Shown: piece after piece, positions 19,209-27,648 of the stretch
Position numbering within the stretch: position 1 is the first letter of the stretch
Layout of the letters: each line of letters opens with the position of its first letter
The notes under the pieces: generated by a model
What the model was told of the DNA's origin: nothing
Databases searched by the model: none
What the model saw: only the letters and a program-made list of their open reading frames with translations
Position numbers and translations under genes: made by a program
From: Bacillus sp. HMF5848
GTDB lineage: Bacteria > Bacillota > Bacilli > Bacillales > HMF5848
Direction of reading: 5' to 3'
NCBI RefSeq assembly: GCF_003944835.1
Contig: NZ_RWIV01000001.1
Coordinates: 4,453,501 to 4,517,500, forward strand
Length of the DNA stretch: 64,000 bases

Positions 19209-19491
19209 TTTCATACTAGCACTGGGCTAATTATCATGTAAATAAAATGCAATGAAAATTCAATAGATTGTCGTAATTAAAACAACCTGAACCCTGCTAG
19301 GAAAAAGTATTAAATTGCTAGCGGAGACAGGCCTAGTTCTATCCATCAATTACTTATTTGTATTATGTTTCACCCTACCAAATAAAAGTTCGTTTTATGA
19401 ATCAATTAGAACCATCCTAAATTGTTCACTGAAAGAGCTTAGATAGTAATATAGTTAATCCAAACAATCATGAACGATAAGTGGGAAAGTT
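19209..19491. other. Intergenic region with degenerate CTAG hairpin
   Basis: No gene is seen. Bases 19297-19335 hold a degenerate CTAG-cored hairpin with arms CCTGCTAG and GCTAGCGG, likely a decayed terminator for the serine hydrolase. Confidence 0.5.
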
Positions 19492-20523
19492 CTATCTTTG
19501 TAAAATGCGGATTATTCTATTGTATATAATCTCAGATTTCGACCATGAGTCTCCACCACTTGTATTGACAAACTGAACAACAACCGTATCTATGTCTTTG
19601 TGATACTTGGCAATGCTTTGATAGCCCGGTAACAAACCAGTATGTTCATACTTATATATCTCAGAATATATTGCCTGCTCATCATTCGTGAGTAATGAGC
19701 CATCGATTAATGCCCTTAAGAATATTCCCACATCCTCTGCAGTAGCAAGCATTGAACCACCAGGATTGACAAAATCATTATATTTTATATCGCTGTCATA
19801 TCCTACAGAGTAACCACTCATAACATCATTTAAATCCACATCTTTTAACAAACTGTACGTATTGTTTAGATTAAGGGGTGTCAATATTTCATCCTTGATG
19901 TACCTGTGATGACTATACCCGAGTGTTTTATCCATAATCATGCCAATCAATAAATAATTCGTATTTGAGTAACTGTATTTTTCCCCAGGTGTAAAGTCTG
20001 CAGGCATTCCCAAAATCAACTGCAGTGTTTTTTCATTGTTTTTCGGTGGATTGACCCAAGGATAATCAGGTTGATCAAGATAGTTCGGAATACCACTTCT
20101 GTGTTGTAACATCATTCTCAATGTAATTCGGTCAGAATATTCTATACTCCCGGCATACTCAGGTAAAAGAACAGCTAAGTTGTCATCAAGAGATATCATT
20201 TGATCATCAACCAGTTTAGCAGCAGCAACCGCAATATATAGTTTACTGATGCTTGCGATCTTGAACAATGCCTCAGGATCAGCAACAACTTTGTCATCTC
20301 TATTATGCCATCCGGCAGAGTATAACGATGTTTCATCTCCTTGATCTACATAGACTATTATGCCATCAAGTCCATTATTAATTGCACTTTCCACTTCCTT
20401 TTGAACCGAATCCGGTAATGGAGAAATCCACACCGCTAAAATACCCCATGGTATAAATAATGCAGAACAAATCACTGTGACTATGGGAATAATTATTTTT
20501 AGAAGTCGCCCTCTGTTTTTCAT
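19492..20523 (-). CDS. Serine hydrolase, beta-lactamase/DD-peptidase fold
   Basis: A 343-residue exported or membrane-anchored protein. One N-terminal hydrophobic helix (about 8-30) is followed by a class C beta-lactamase-like domain. The catalytic SxxK is SISK (about residue 92), the YxN motif is YSN, and HTG precedes the C-terminal strand. Relatives include Pbp4*/EstB-like D-amino-acid peptidases and esterases. The ATG is preceded by AAAGGA. It is divergent from the Crp-family gene across about 140 bases. Substrate is unknown. Confidence 0.85.
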   Translation of the reverse strand: MKNRGRLLKIIIPIVTVICSALFIPWGILAVWISPLPDSVQKEVESAINNGLDGIIVYVDQGDETSLYSAGWHNRDDKVVADPEALFKIASISKLYIAVAAAKLVDDQMISLDDNLAVLLPEYAGSIEYSDRITLRMMLQHRSGIPNYLDQPDYPWVNPPKNNEKTLQLILGMPADFTPGEKYSYSNTNYLLIGMIMDKTLGYSHHRYIKDEILTPLNLNNTYSLLKDVDLNDVMSGYSVGYDSDIKYNDFVNPGGSMLATAEDVGIFLRALIDGSLLTNDEQAIYSEIYKYEHTGLLPGYQSIAKYHKDIDTVVVQFVNTSGGDSWSKSEIIYNRIIRILQR

Positions 20524-20660
20524 TTCTTCATCTATCCTTTCAAATGAATGAACGTCTTGTTAATTTTTCTTTAGAGATGAAAACAATGACCTGTTCCTAT
20601 CCTTGTTCATATTGCTATACTAGTAATATCAATTCAATTCTTGTTAAGGAGGTGAATAAC

Positions 20661-21257
20661 ATGAAAGATGTCCTTATCCAATATATGAAACGTTTTTCCG
20701 ATTTAAGTGAAGCAGAATTAAAAAAACTGACAATAGATGTTCCTGTTGTTACTTTTAAGAAAGGAACTACCCTTTTACATCAAGGAGAGGTTCCTGACAA
20801 ATGCTATTTTGTTTTAAAAGGTTGTGTTCGTCAGTACGCTGTTGATGAAGATGGAAATGAAACCACCTTTAATTTCTTTACGGAAGAACAAAGTGTAACG
20901 ACCTTTAATCAGCATACTACGGATAAAGTTTCTCCATACTCGCTTAGCTGTTTGGAAGACTGTACACTTGTTGTAGGTGATTTAGCAACTGAGCAGGAAT
21001 CTTACGACATGCATCCGGTGTTAGCGGCAATGACTCGTAAAATGATTGAAGCAGATATAGGTGCTATGAGGGATGATTTCTCCTCCTTCATCTCTTCGAC
21101 TCCAGAAGAGCGATATCATGCTTTGATGAAAAAAAGACCAGATTTAATTGACCGAGTTCCCCAATACCAACTAGCAAGCTACCTTGGAATAAAACCAGAA
21201 TCCCTTAGTCGTATTAAGAAGCGATCAGAAGCAAACCACCTCAGAATTGTTGATTAG
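20661..21257 (+). CDS. Crp/Fnr-family transcriptional regulator
   Basis: A 198-residue regulator with an N-terminal cyclic-nucleotide-binding-like beta-roll (LLHQGEVPDKCYFVLKG) and a C-terminal winged helix with recognition segment QLASYLGIKPESLSRIKK. No cysteine cluster of FNR type is present, and residues for cAMP contact are not clearly conserved. Its effector is therefore unknown. The ATG is chosen for the excellent AAGGAGGTG upstream; an in-frame start at 20544 is unsupported. It overlaps the convergent DUF4386 gene by four bases, a common pairing. Confidence 0.88.
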   Translation: MKDVLIQYMKRFSDLSEAELKKLTIDVPVVTFKKGTTLLHQGEVPDKCYFVLKGCVRQYAVDEDGNETTFNFFTEEQSVTTFNQHTTDKVSPYSLSCLEDCTLVVGDLATEQESYDMHPVLAAMTRKMIEADIGAMRDDFSSFISSTPEERYHALMKKRPDLIDRVPQYQLASYLGIKPESLSRIKKRSEANHLRIVD

Positions 21258-21958
21258 TCGTCCATAGACAATTTTTTGCCTTTCACCAATAACCAAATAC
21301 CAAATCCTAATTCACCAATAAACATTGGAGCCATAAGAGTCATTTCTAAAATTTGGGTAAAACCTTCAAGCTGTGGAATAAACCCGTACATGAAATGAAT
21401 GAGCGAGTAGCTGAAGCCCGCTAAAAATACTAGAATACTAATAACTTTTGGGATATGCTTTGTTTTCATTACTACCAAGCCAACTGTAATAAGGTGCAGT
21501 CCAAAAATGATTAATCCCACTGACCAGATTGCTTCAAACGCGGTGATAGACCACATAACTTGCTGTGGCATATTACCTAATGCCTCACCTATCACTGATT
21601 CTTGAAGGGTACTATTAGCTACAACAAGATGGGATACCGCAATTGCCAAAATGGCTGTGTAAAGTAAACGGAGCCAACCAGCCAATAATGCGTACTCGCG
21701 ATGAAAAGGCTTCAAAAAGACGTAAAAGCCCCATGATACAATTAGATCCGTAATGACAATGATTAGCCATCCAAGTATCTGAAGTCTGAACAAGGATTGA
21801 GATGCTTGGATGTTTTCTAATGTAGTTACCGCGTCTCCTTTAACAACTAACGAACTGTGTACATACCCCTGAGCAAAAAAGGCCGCAATCGTCATAATGA
21901 GCAACGCGATACCAGAAATGACTGCTGCTTTTCGTTGCATATTATTATTTGTTCTCAT
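21254..21958 (-). CDS. DUF4386-family membrane protein
   Basis: A 234-residue polytopic membrane protein with about six hydrophobic segments and the DUF4386 features: QSLFRLQILGWLIIV, then WLRLLYTAILA, then the central FGLHLITVG. AGGAGG precedes the ATG. It is of unknown function and is commonly found next to Crp- or TetR-family regulators, as here, where the two coding ends overlap by four bases. Confidence 0.82.
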   Translation of the reverse strand: MRTNNNMQRKAAVISGIALLIMTIAAFFAQGYVHSSLVVKGDAVTTLENIQASQSLFRLQILGWLIIVITDLIVSWGFYVFLKPFHREYALLAGWLRLLYTAILAIAVSHLVVANSTLQESVIGEALGNMPQQVMWSITAFEAIWSVGLIIFGLHLITVGLVVMKTKHIPKVISILVFLAGFSYSLIHFMYGFIPQLEGFTQILEMTLMAPMFIGELGFGIWLLVKGKKLSMDD

Positions 21959-22024
21959 AAATGATCCTCCTCGAATTTGATTTCATAAAGATTGTATTCT
22001 TTTCTGAGGCAGACTCTCATTGAC

Positions 22025-22297
22025 TTAAATCAAGAAATTGACGTTTTTCTTCGGTTTCCTTATTCCATTAAGTCCTCGTGAAGAACGCATTAGCGGATCT
22101 TCCGACGCGACTGTCGTTGCATAGATTCTTATGAGAACTTCATCATCTTCTGGTGAAGGTATTTCTAACTCTTTCATTTCAAGAACATCGGCAGAACCAA
22201 ATCTTTCATAAACAATAGCTCTCATTGGTTTTAAACCCTTATCTAACTCATTAGGATTATTGTTTTCTTGCGTTTCACCCTTTGTCGTATCAACCAT
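22025..22297 (-). pseudogene. Truncated zinc-type alcohol dehydrogenase/quinone oxidoreductase
   Basis: Residues from MRAIVYERFGSADVLEM to about MRSSRGLNG match the N-terminal GroES-like domain of MDR quinone reductases. After GIRKPKK the frame leaves the family and stops within a few residues. The remaining roughly 270 residues, including the NAD(P)-binding domain, are absent. AGGAGG lies before an ATG at 22297, giving a 24-residue unrelated leader fused to the fragment. It is probably a deletion remnant. Confidence 0.8.
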
Positions 22298-22427
22298 AAA
22301 ATGTGTCCTCCTAAAGTTCATTGTTATCTCAATGTTATTAGGAGTATGTGGAATAAGCATTGACTTCAAAAAAGCACTTGACCTCCACTATGATAAAGTA
22401 ACAAAGTGCTAGCAGACTACTAGCAAA

Positions 22428-22482
22428 AAAAGGGCCCCATCCTACGCTTGGTTTACTTTAGCGCGTGGGATAGGCCCCCTTT
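22428..22482. terminator. Long GC-rich hairpin, bidirectional terminator
   Basis: AAAGGGgCC and ATCC..CGC arms pair with GCG..GGAT and GGCCccCTTT across a 13-base loop, with A-rich and T-rich flanks. A partial CTAG-cored repeat (22390-22423) sits just upstream. Confidence 0.7.
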
Positions 22483-22528
22483 CATATATTGTAGGCTTAC
22501 CGTAAGTAGTTTCTTTGAATGTAAAAAA

Positions 22529-23086
22529 CTATGCGTGTTCTTGGAAGGCTGCTACTAGACTTTTTTCCACACTGTCCCATAATTTCTCATTAGTTAGCAA
22601 TTCGTGTGTGGCTTTTTTTATAAATTCTTTACGAGCTGTTTCAAACTGCTCGTCCTCAGGATTGGGCATGTTTTTCTTCATGCTCATAACAATGTCTTGG
22701 CCAAGCGGTGAACGAGGACCCCAACGCGTTATGAAGTTTCCATCTCTATCAAGAATTATCATGAGAGGGATGGAACGGCCGCCATTTGTCAAAAATTGAT
22801 CCATTAACTCCAAGTTGTCATCACGAATAAGAAAACGAGTGTCAATAAGCCCCTCATTAGCAAGTCTCATAAAGATAGGAATATTGAGCATAGCATCTCC
22901 GCACCAGTCTGCCGTTAAAATAACAGCACGCCAATTCTTATTCTGCAATGACTGTAAAAAATGTATAGCCTCTCGTGAAGGAGCAAATTCATTGTAGATT
23001 CGCAATAGGTTTTCTTGATTCATGTCCATGGACTGTATATATTCTATGTGTGTCATGCCTTTTTCAAACCATTTGTTTAGATTCAA
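22529..23086 (-). CDS. Thioredoxin-like family protein
   Basis: A 185-residue cytosolic protein. The thioredoxin-like fold shows TADWCGDAMLN, where the usual CxxC is reduced to WCGD, and cis-proline region RSIPLMIILD. This matches the Bacillus thioredoxin_9-type proteins with a single active-site cysteine. TTG is used as the start, eight bases after a GGGG-rich ribosome-binding site. Its redox partner is unknown. Confidence 0.82.
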   Translation of the reverse strand: MNLNKWFEKGMTHIEYIQSMDMNQENLLRIYNEFAPSREAIHFLQSLQNKNWRAVILTADWCGDAMLNIPIFMRLANEGLIDTRFLIRDDNLELMDQFLTNGGRSIPLMIILDRDGNFITRWGPRSPLGQDIVMSMKKNMPNPEDEQFETARKEFIKKATHELLTNEKLWDSVEKSLVAAFQEHA

Positions 23087-23180
23087 TGCACTTCCCCCTC
23101 ATATTGTTCTACTTTAAAAATTATTATAGCACCAAGCAAGGAACTGTTGCATCTTTGGATGGTACCTATCTCCCGCTAGA

Positions 23181-23235
23181 AAAAGAGCCTGTCCCTTTCT
23201 AGGACAAGCACTAAAATGCTAGTAAGGGCAGGCTT
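23181..23235. terminator. CTAG-cored terminator hairpin
   Basis: GCCTGTCCCTTTCTAG (23187-23202) pairs with CTAGTAAGGGCAGGC (23219-23233). It belongs to the same hairpin family as 17148-17195. Confidence 0.75.
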
Positions 23236-23421
23236 GGGTAGTTCACTATCCCCTCCAACACCATACATTCTACTTGGTCTACCGTTTTTACGCTCAATAA
23301 TAAGTCCAATCTCTACTCCTTGTTCTAAGGTATCAGCATATCATCTATTATGTTTAGGATATAACACTATTAGTACTATTGGATAAATCTTCATTTTAAT
23401 CAATACTCATTTATATGACTA

Positions 23422-23430
23422 TGTTATAAT
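23422..23430 (+). promoter_or_regulatory. Extended -10 promoter of LytTR operon
   Basis: TGTTATAAT is an extended -10 element (TGn plus TATAAT). Transcription would begin near 23437, giving a leader of about 87 bases. Confidence 0.6.
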
Positions 23431-23442
23431 GGTCTGGTCTGA

Positions 23443-23493
23443 AGGTTGGTATTTCCAGATCCGATGGTGCTAGTAGAATCGGACATCTAACCT
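23443..23493 (+). promoter_or_regulatory. Structured 5' leader of LytTR operon
   Basis: Outer arms AGGTTGG (23443-23449) and CTAACCT (23487-23493) enclose inner arms TCCGAT (23460-23465) and ATCGGA (23478-23483). No T-run follows, so it is not a plain terminator. It may be a regulatory RNA structure. Confidence 0.5.
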
Positions 23494-23523
23494 GAAATAT
23501 TTTGAATTTTCGTGGGTGATAAT

Positions 23524-23961
23524 TTGAAAATTTCAATAGAAGAAATAAGTAGAGAGCTGGAAGAAGAAGTCCTCATCAGGTGTCATGAGATAGATGAAGA
23601 AATACAAGAGATTGTAAGTAAACTAAAAACTGAACCAGCCATAGTACTCGGATCTCAAAATGATAGAGTTCATCGTATTAATCTTAGAGATATCTATTAT
23701 TTTGAGGCAGTTGACGGAAAGGTTTTTCTTTACTGCAAGGATAACGTTTTTGAAGTAAAACAAAAGCTTTATGAGTTAGAGGAAATGTGCAAAGAAAAGG
23801 ACTTTTTCCGTGCCACCAAATCTACCATTCTAAACATCGCTAAAATTTCGACGGTTCACCCTTCCTTTAGTGGTCGATTCGAGGCAGTGCTTGATAATGG
23901 GGAACGTGCTATTATATCAAGGCAGTATGTGCCTGTCCTTAAAAAAATGCTTGGATTGTAA
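23524..23961 (+). CDS. LytTR-family DNA-binding regulator
   Basis: A 145-residue protein without a receiver domain. After a helical, Glu-rich N-terminus, the LytTR domain (about 45-140) begins at AIVLGSQNDRVHRINLRDIYYFEA and has CKEKDFFRATKSTILNIAKI. TTG at 23524 is chosen, with GGGTGAT upstream; GTG at 23512 is an alternative. It is coupled 17 bases upstream of a DUF3021 membrane protein. Such pairs usually autoregulate, with the membrane protein restraining the regulator (family knowledge). Confidence 0.88.
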   Translation: MKISIEEISRELEEEVLIRCHEIDEEIQEIVSKLKTEPAIVLGSQNDRVHRINLRDIYYFEAVDGKVFLYCKDNVFEVKQKLYELEEMCKEKDFFRATKSTILNIAKISTVHPSFSGRFEAVLDNGERAIISRQYVPVLKKMLGL

Positions 23962-23978
23962 AAGGTGGGACTACATAT

Positions 23979-24413
23979 ATGAAACTATCCGAATTTATAC
24001 AAAACATCATTAGGGATTTCTTGATTATCTTCGCATCTTTAATCATTATTATTACTATTTTAAGACAAATATATTATCCCAATATGGGCTTTGATTTAAA
24101 GTCCATTTATATCATTATTGCGTTTTCATTTATAAGTGCACTAACGGGATTCATTTTATATTCTCCTAATGAAATAAGTGAAAAGAAAATGCGTATAAAA
24201 ATGGCTATTCATTTTTTCACCTTGGAGATTCTATTGATCACCCTTGGCAGCATTTTTGGTATTGTGAAAAGTGGATTAGATGTAATTATTATGGCTCTGC
24301 AAATTGCTGTTATCTATATGATAGTGCGTCTATTGTCATGGAAACATGATATAAAAGACGCCCAAATTATTAACGAAAAACTAAAGACATTTAAGAGAAA
24401 TGATAATGAGTAG
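23979..24413 (+). CDS. DUF3021-family membrane protein
   Basis: A 144-residue protein with four hydrophobic segments (about 10-30, 40-62, 73-95 and 100-122) and a short charged cytoplasmic tail. It matches the DUF3021 proteins encoded with receiver-less LytTR regulators. It probably acts as a membrane-bound antagonist or signal receiver for the upstream LytTR protein (inference). Confidence 0.82.
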   Translation: MKLSEFIQNIIRDFLIIFASLIIIITILRQIYYPNMGFDLKSIYIIIAFSFISALTGFILYSPNEISEKKMRIKMAIHFFTLEILLITLGSIFGIVKSGLDVIIMALQIAVIYMIVRLLSWKHDIKDAQIINEKLKTFKRNDNE

Positions 24414-24449
24414 TCAAGAAAATCATCATGCAGTACTTTCTGCTATTTT

Positions 24450-24480
24450 ACGGTAAGCTTTATAGTTTACCGTTTTTTTG
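24450..24480 (+). terminator. Intrinsic terminator of LytTR-DUF3021 operon
   Basis: ACGGTAA (24450-24456) pairs with TTACCGT (24467-24473) and is followed by a T-run. Confidence 0.85.
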
Positions 24481-24588
24481 CATCTTATTTGCCTGTAAAA
24501 GCAACTTACCGTTTTTCTATATACTTCTTTTCGGCCGTTTATTATGATGAGTTCATATAAAATTGATCCGAAAGAGGGAGTAACTACT

Positions 24589-25887
24589 ATGGCATATGTA
24601 ATATTATTGATTGTTTTGATTTTCGAGATTGCTTTTGCTATTAACTGTATTGTAACGAAGCAAAATCATCAAAAAATAAAAAATTGGATTAGAATTGCTA
24701 TTTTTATAACATTTGTCATCCTCACACTTTCCAATGTGATTATGTGGAGTTTACGTTGGGTAATTCTTGGTTTACTGCTTCTCCTATTAGCGGTAAAGGC
24801 GACAGTATCTCTTATCCGTAACAAGGAAAGCAAAACATATAAAACTTCTAAAATTGTGTGGAAATCCGTTGTAATGATAGTTCTAATAGTATTTGCCCTT
24901 ACGCCTGAAATTGTTTTTCCGCAGTATAAATCACCAAAAGTAACTGGTGAATATAAAGTTGAAACCGCTACTTACACATATACGGATAAAAACCGTATGG
25001 AAGAATTTACGGATAAAGAGCAACACAGATTTGTGAATGTAGGGTTTTGGTATCCGAAAAACGGCAATGGTACATACCCACTTTTGGTATTCTCTCATGG
25101 AGCATTTGGTATTAAGGATAGCAATAGCTCTACCTATACTGAACTTGCAAGCCACGGTTATGTAGTCGTCTCCATCGATCATCCTTATCATTCCTTCTTT
25201 ACTCGTTCAGAGGATGGAACAGTAGCTATGACCAATTCAGATTTTATCCATGAAGTTGAAAATATGAATAAAGGTGTTTACTCTAATGAAAAACTATATA
25301 ATATCATTCAAAAATGGATGAAACTGCGAGCAGACGATATGAATTTTGTCATTGATACGATCCTTGAAAAAAACAAAAATGACAATACCCCCGTTTATCA
25401 ACATATCAATACAGAGAAAATTGGTGTGTTCGGACACTCAATGGGAGGCGCTGCAAGCGTTTGGCTAAGTAGAGAGCGTGATGATGTAAGTGCAGTCGTA
25501 AATATCGATGCTCCTTTCTTTAGTGAACTTGTTTATAACAAAGCAGGTGATAAGTTTGTGGCAAGCAGCAAAGCCTACACAACCCCACTTTTAAACATTT
25601 ATTCGGACGATGTATGGAGACAACTGGATAGTACTCCTGTTTATGTAGCGAACAACCTCAACAATAAACAGTTCGAAGGAGCATATACTACTCATTTTAA
25701 AGGGGCAAAACATTTAAGCTTGACCGATTTACAGCTTTTCTCTCCTATACTTGCTAATATGCTGCAAGGTGGAAGAGCCAACATCAATCCATATTACTGT
25801 ATTGAAATGGAAAATAAATTAGTTCTTGAATTTTTCGATTATGAATTAAAAGGCATTGGTCATTTCAATCCCAAAAGGACATATTGA
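24589..25887 (+). CDS. Membrane-anchored alpha/beta hydrolase
   Basis: A 432-residue protein. About four N-terminal hydrophobic segments (to about residue 120) precede an extracellular alpha/beta hydrolase domain related to platelet-activating-factor acetylhydrolases and dienelactone hydrolases. LLVFSHGAFG holds the oxyanion region and VFGHSMGGAAS the nucleophile elbow. THFKGAKHLSLTD near the C-terminus supplies the likely catalytic histidine. The start is ATG 24589 behind GAGGGAG. Substrate is unknown, probably a lipid or ester at the cell surface. Confidence 0.82.
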   Translation: MAYVILLIVLIFEIAFAINCIVTKQNHQKIKNWIRIAIFITFVILTLSNVIMWSLRWVILGLLLLLLAVKATVSLIRNKESKTYKTSKIVWKSVVMIVLIVFALTPEIVFPQYKSPKVTGEYKVETATYTYTDKNRMEEFTDKEQHRFVNVGFWYPKNGNGTYPLLVFSHGAFGIKDSNSSTYTELASHGYVVVSIDHPYHSFFTRSEDGTVAMTNSDFIHEVENMNKGVYSNEKLYNIIQKWMKLRADDMNFVIDTILEKNKNDNTPVYQHINTEKIGVFGHSMGGAASVWLSRERDDVSAVVNIDAPFFSELVYNKAGDKFVASSKAYTTPLLNIYSDDVWRQLDSTPVYVANNLNNKQFEGAYTTHFKGAKHLSLTDLQLFSPILANMLQGGRANINPYYCIEMENKLVLEFFDYELKGIGHFNPKRTY

Positions 25888-25942
25888 TTTTGAATCTAAA
25901 TAGACTTGGGTTTTGTACAAATTTCCTGCCATAACTGGCTAC

Positions 25943-25980
25943 AAAAAGGCAGAACTTGTATAGTTCCGCCTTTTCTATTT
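25943..25980 (+). terminator. Intrinsic terminator after hydrolase
   Basis: AAAAGGC-a-GAACT pairs with AGTTC-c-GCCTTTT, followed by T-rich sequence. Confidence 0.85.
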
Positions 25981-26113
25981 TATATAAATTATTTTTTAAA
26001 AAAAATTATGAAATACTATATTTCCAAATCTCATTTACTTGTGGTACGGTTCAAGTCAATTCATTAGTAAAGCATGGGCATTAATCTTTACTTTTCCTTA
26101 CAAGACCTTTACA

Positions 26114-26584
26114 CTATCTTTTAATTTTTGCAACCCCTAAGGCGAAATGATTAAATAAGACATTCTCAACAAACTCAGCCTGTGTGTCCTCACAGTCAAT
26201 TATTAAAATAACCTCAGAATGTTTACCTTTTAAGATTCTTCTTCTCTTTTTAAATACTTTTTCTATAAAAAGTCTAATGACAAAACCTATTAAGAATCCA
26301 ATAATGGCACTTATTATCCCCCAATAAATTGGTCCCCAAGCCAATTTAAATCCGATACTCGCCCCTATTACAGAAAAAGCCGTTGCAAGTGCCATTCCGA
26401 TATCAATTAAGGATGTCCCATCCGATTGATGAATTGTATCGAACAACTTTCTTTGCTCAAGTCGATTATCTAACGGAACAGCAAATATGTTTTCTTTTAA
26501 AATTCCCTTCTTCTCTAATGTTGAAATAGCCATTTCCAAATATATATGATTTTCAAATGTAGAAAAGAGTTGCACAGTAATCAC
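26114..26584 (-). CDS. Unrecognised membrane protein with flanking alpha/beta halves
   Basis: A 156-residue protein I cannot name. An N-terminal alpha/beta stretch (about 1-45, VQLFSTFENHIYLEMAIST) precedes two glycine-rich membrane helices (about 60-105) with small-residue spacing. A very basic turn KVFKKRRR follows, then a second alpha/beta stretch (about 120-156, EVILIIDCEDTQAEFV). The two soluble pieces could fold together on the cytoplasmic side, as in some small ferredoxin-like membrane proteins. Its ATG overlaps the stop of the upstream gene by four bases, so the pair is translationally coupled. Confidence 0.75.
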   Translation of the reverse strand: MITVQLFSTFENHIYLEMAISTLEKKGILKENIFAVPLDNRLEQRKLFDTIHQSDGTSLIDIGMALATAFSVIGASIGFKLAWGPIYWGIISAIIGFLIGFVIRLFIEKVFKKRRRILKGKHSEVILIIDCEDTQAEFVENVLFNHFALGVAKIKR

Positions 26585-27369
26585 TCCACTTTATAGCCTT
26601 TTAATATTTGGAATTTGGGATTTTGATAATTTTTTGTTAAAAAATTTCTTTGTACCTTTTCATAAAGTTTATTGTTCTCTACTGTGTTTATATATGAATC
26701 GAAAACAGCAAAACCATATAAAGATGGGAAAAACAGTAACCATTCAGGTTTTATAATGGATGTGGCTTGTTGCACTTCCCCTAAAAACAAAAGAGATATC
26801 GCCTCAAGTGCATGAGAAAAATAAAAAAATACAACAGACCAAATAATAACAAAGAAGGCTGTAACAATTCTATGTATGTAAAGTTGTCCTAATCCCGGCA
26901 TAAAAAGGGACCATAAAAAAGATAAAACGGGATTCCTTTTATCAAGGTAATTAATTTCCAGTGCTCCTATACTAAATGTATTAAAAGGATGGTTTTCATG
27001 TTCTGCTAACATATAAACATTATTCATATCTACAGTAGTACGATAACTATCCCAAATAGCAAAAATGTATACTGGGATATAAATCAAAAGCCATCTTGTA
27101 TCCAAAACTTCCTTTGCCATATCAATATTTCCTTGAAATGAATAAATCATCGATAGATTAACATTTGCTTTTAGATTAATAACAACTTCCCAAATAAACA
27201 GTGTAAAACCTCTGAGATATTTTGATAAAATCATATGTCCAAATCCCGGAAACGCTGCAGACCACCAAGCAATAATATAGGAATTCCTTAAATGTATTTG
27301 AGTTGTTCCTAGAATACTTACATGAGCTTTATAGCGTTTAGCGGTATTGTTATTAGAATAGTTATTCAT
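26581..27369 (-). CDS. Duplicated TM2-like membrane protein, function unknown
   Basis: A 262-residue membrane protein made of two repeats offset by exactly 117 residues. PGFGH at 41 answers PGLGQ at 158, WLL at 93 answers WLL at 210, and WDSY at 106 answers FDSY at 223. Each half has several hydrophobic segments. PGxGxxY-like turns recall the TM2 domain, but no named family is claimed. The start is the ATG at 27369, with AGGTGT upstream. It forms a coupled operon with the next membrane protein and is divergent from a DUF3231 gene. Confidence 0.78.
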   Translation of the reverse strand: MNNYSNNNTAKRYKAHVSILGTTQIHLRNSYIIAWWSAAFPGFGHMILSKYLRGFTLFIWEVVINLKANVNLSMIYSFQGNIDMAKEVLDTRWLLIYIPVYIFAIWDSYRTTVDMNNVYMLAEHENHPFNTFSIGALEINYLDKRNPVLSFLWSLFMPGLGQLYIHRIVTAFFVIIWSVVFFYFSHALEAISLLFLGEVQQATSIIKPEWLLFFPSLYGFAVFDSYINTVENNKLYEKVQRNFLTKNYQNPKFQILKGYKVE

Positions 27370-27648
27370 TATGAACACACCTGTACAAACAATATTTTGA
27401 TAATACAAATTAGGTCTTATATCTTATTATGCTCGGTGTTAGTAAATTCATGTAGGGAGATTGATTAATTCTCTAATTGAGTAAACATTAACTACTTTTC
27501 TCAAATAGCATAATACATTGAGTTTTTATGTTTGGATATACTATCTATTATATCTAACTAATCAAACAGACAGGTTTTATCTTCACATTAAAAAGAAGCA
27601 ATTGATATATACGGTAAATTATACATTTCGATTATTGAGGTGAATGCG

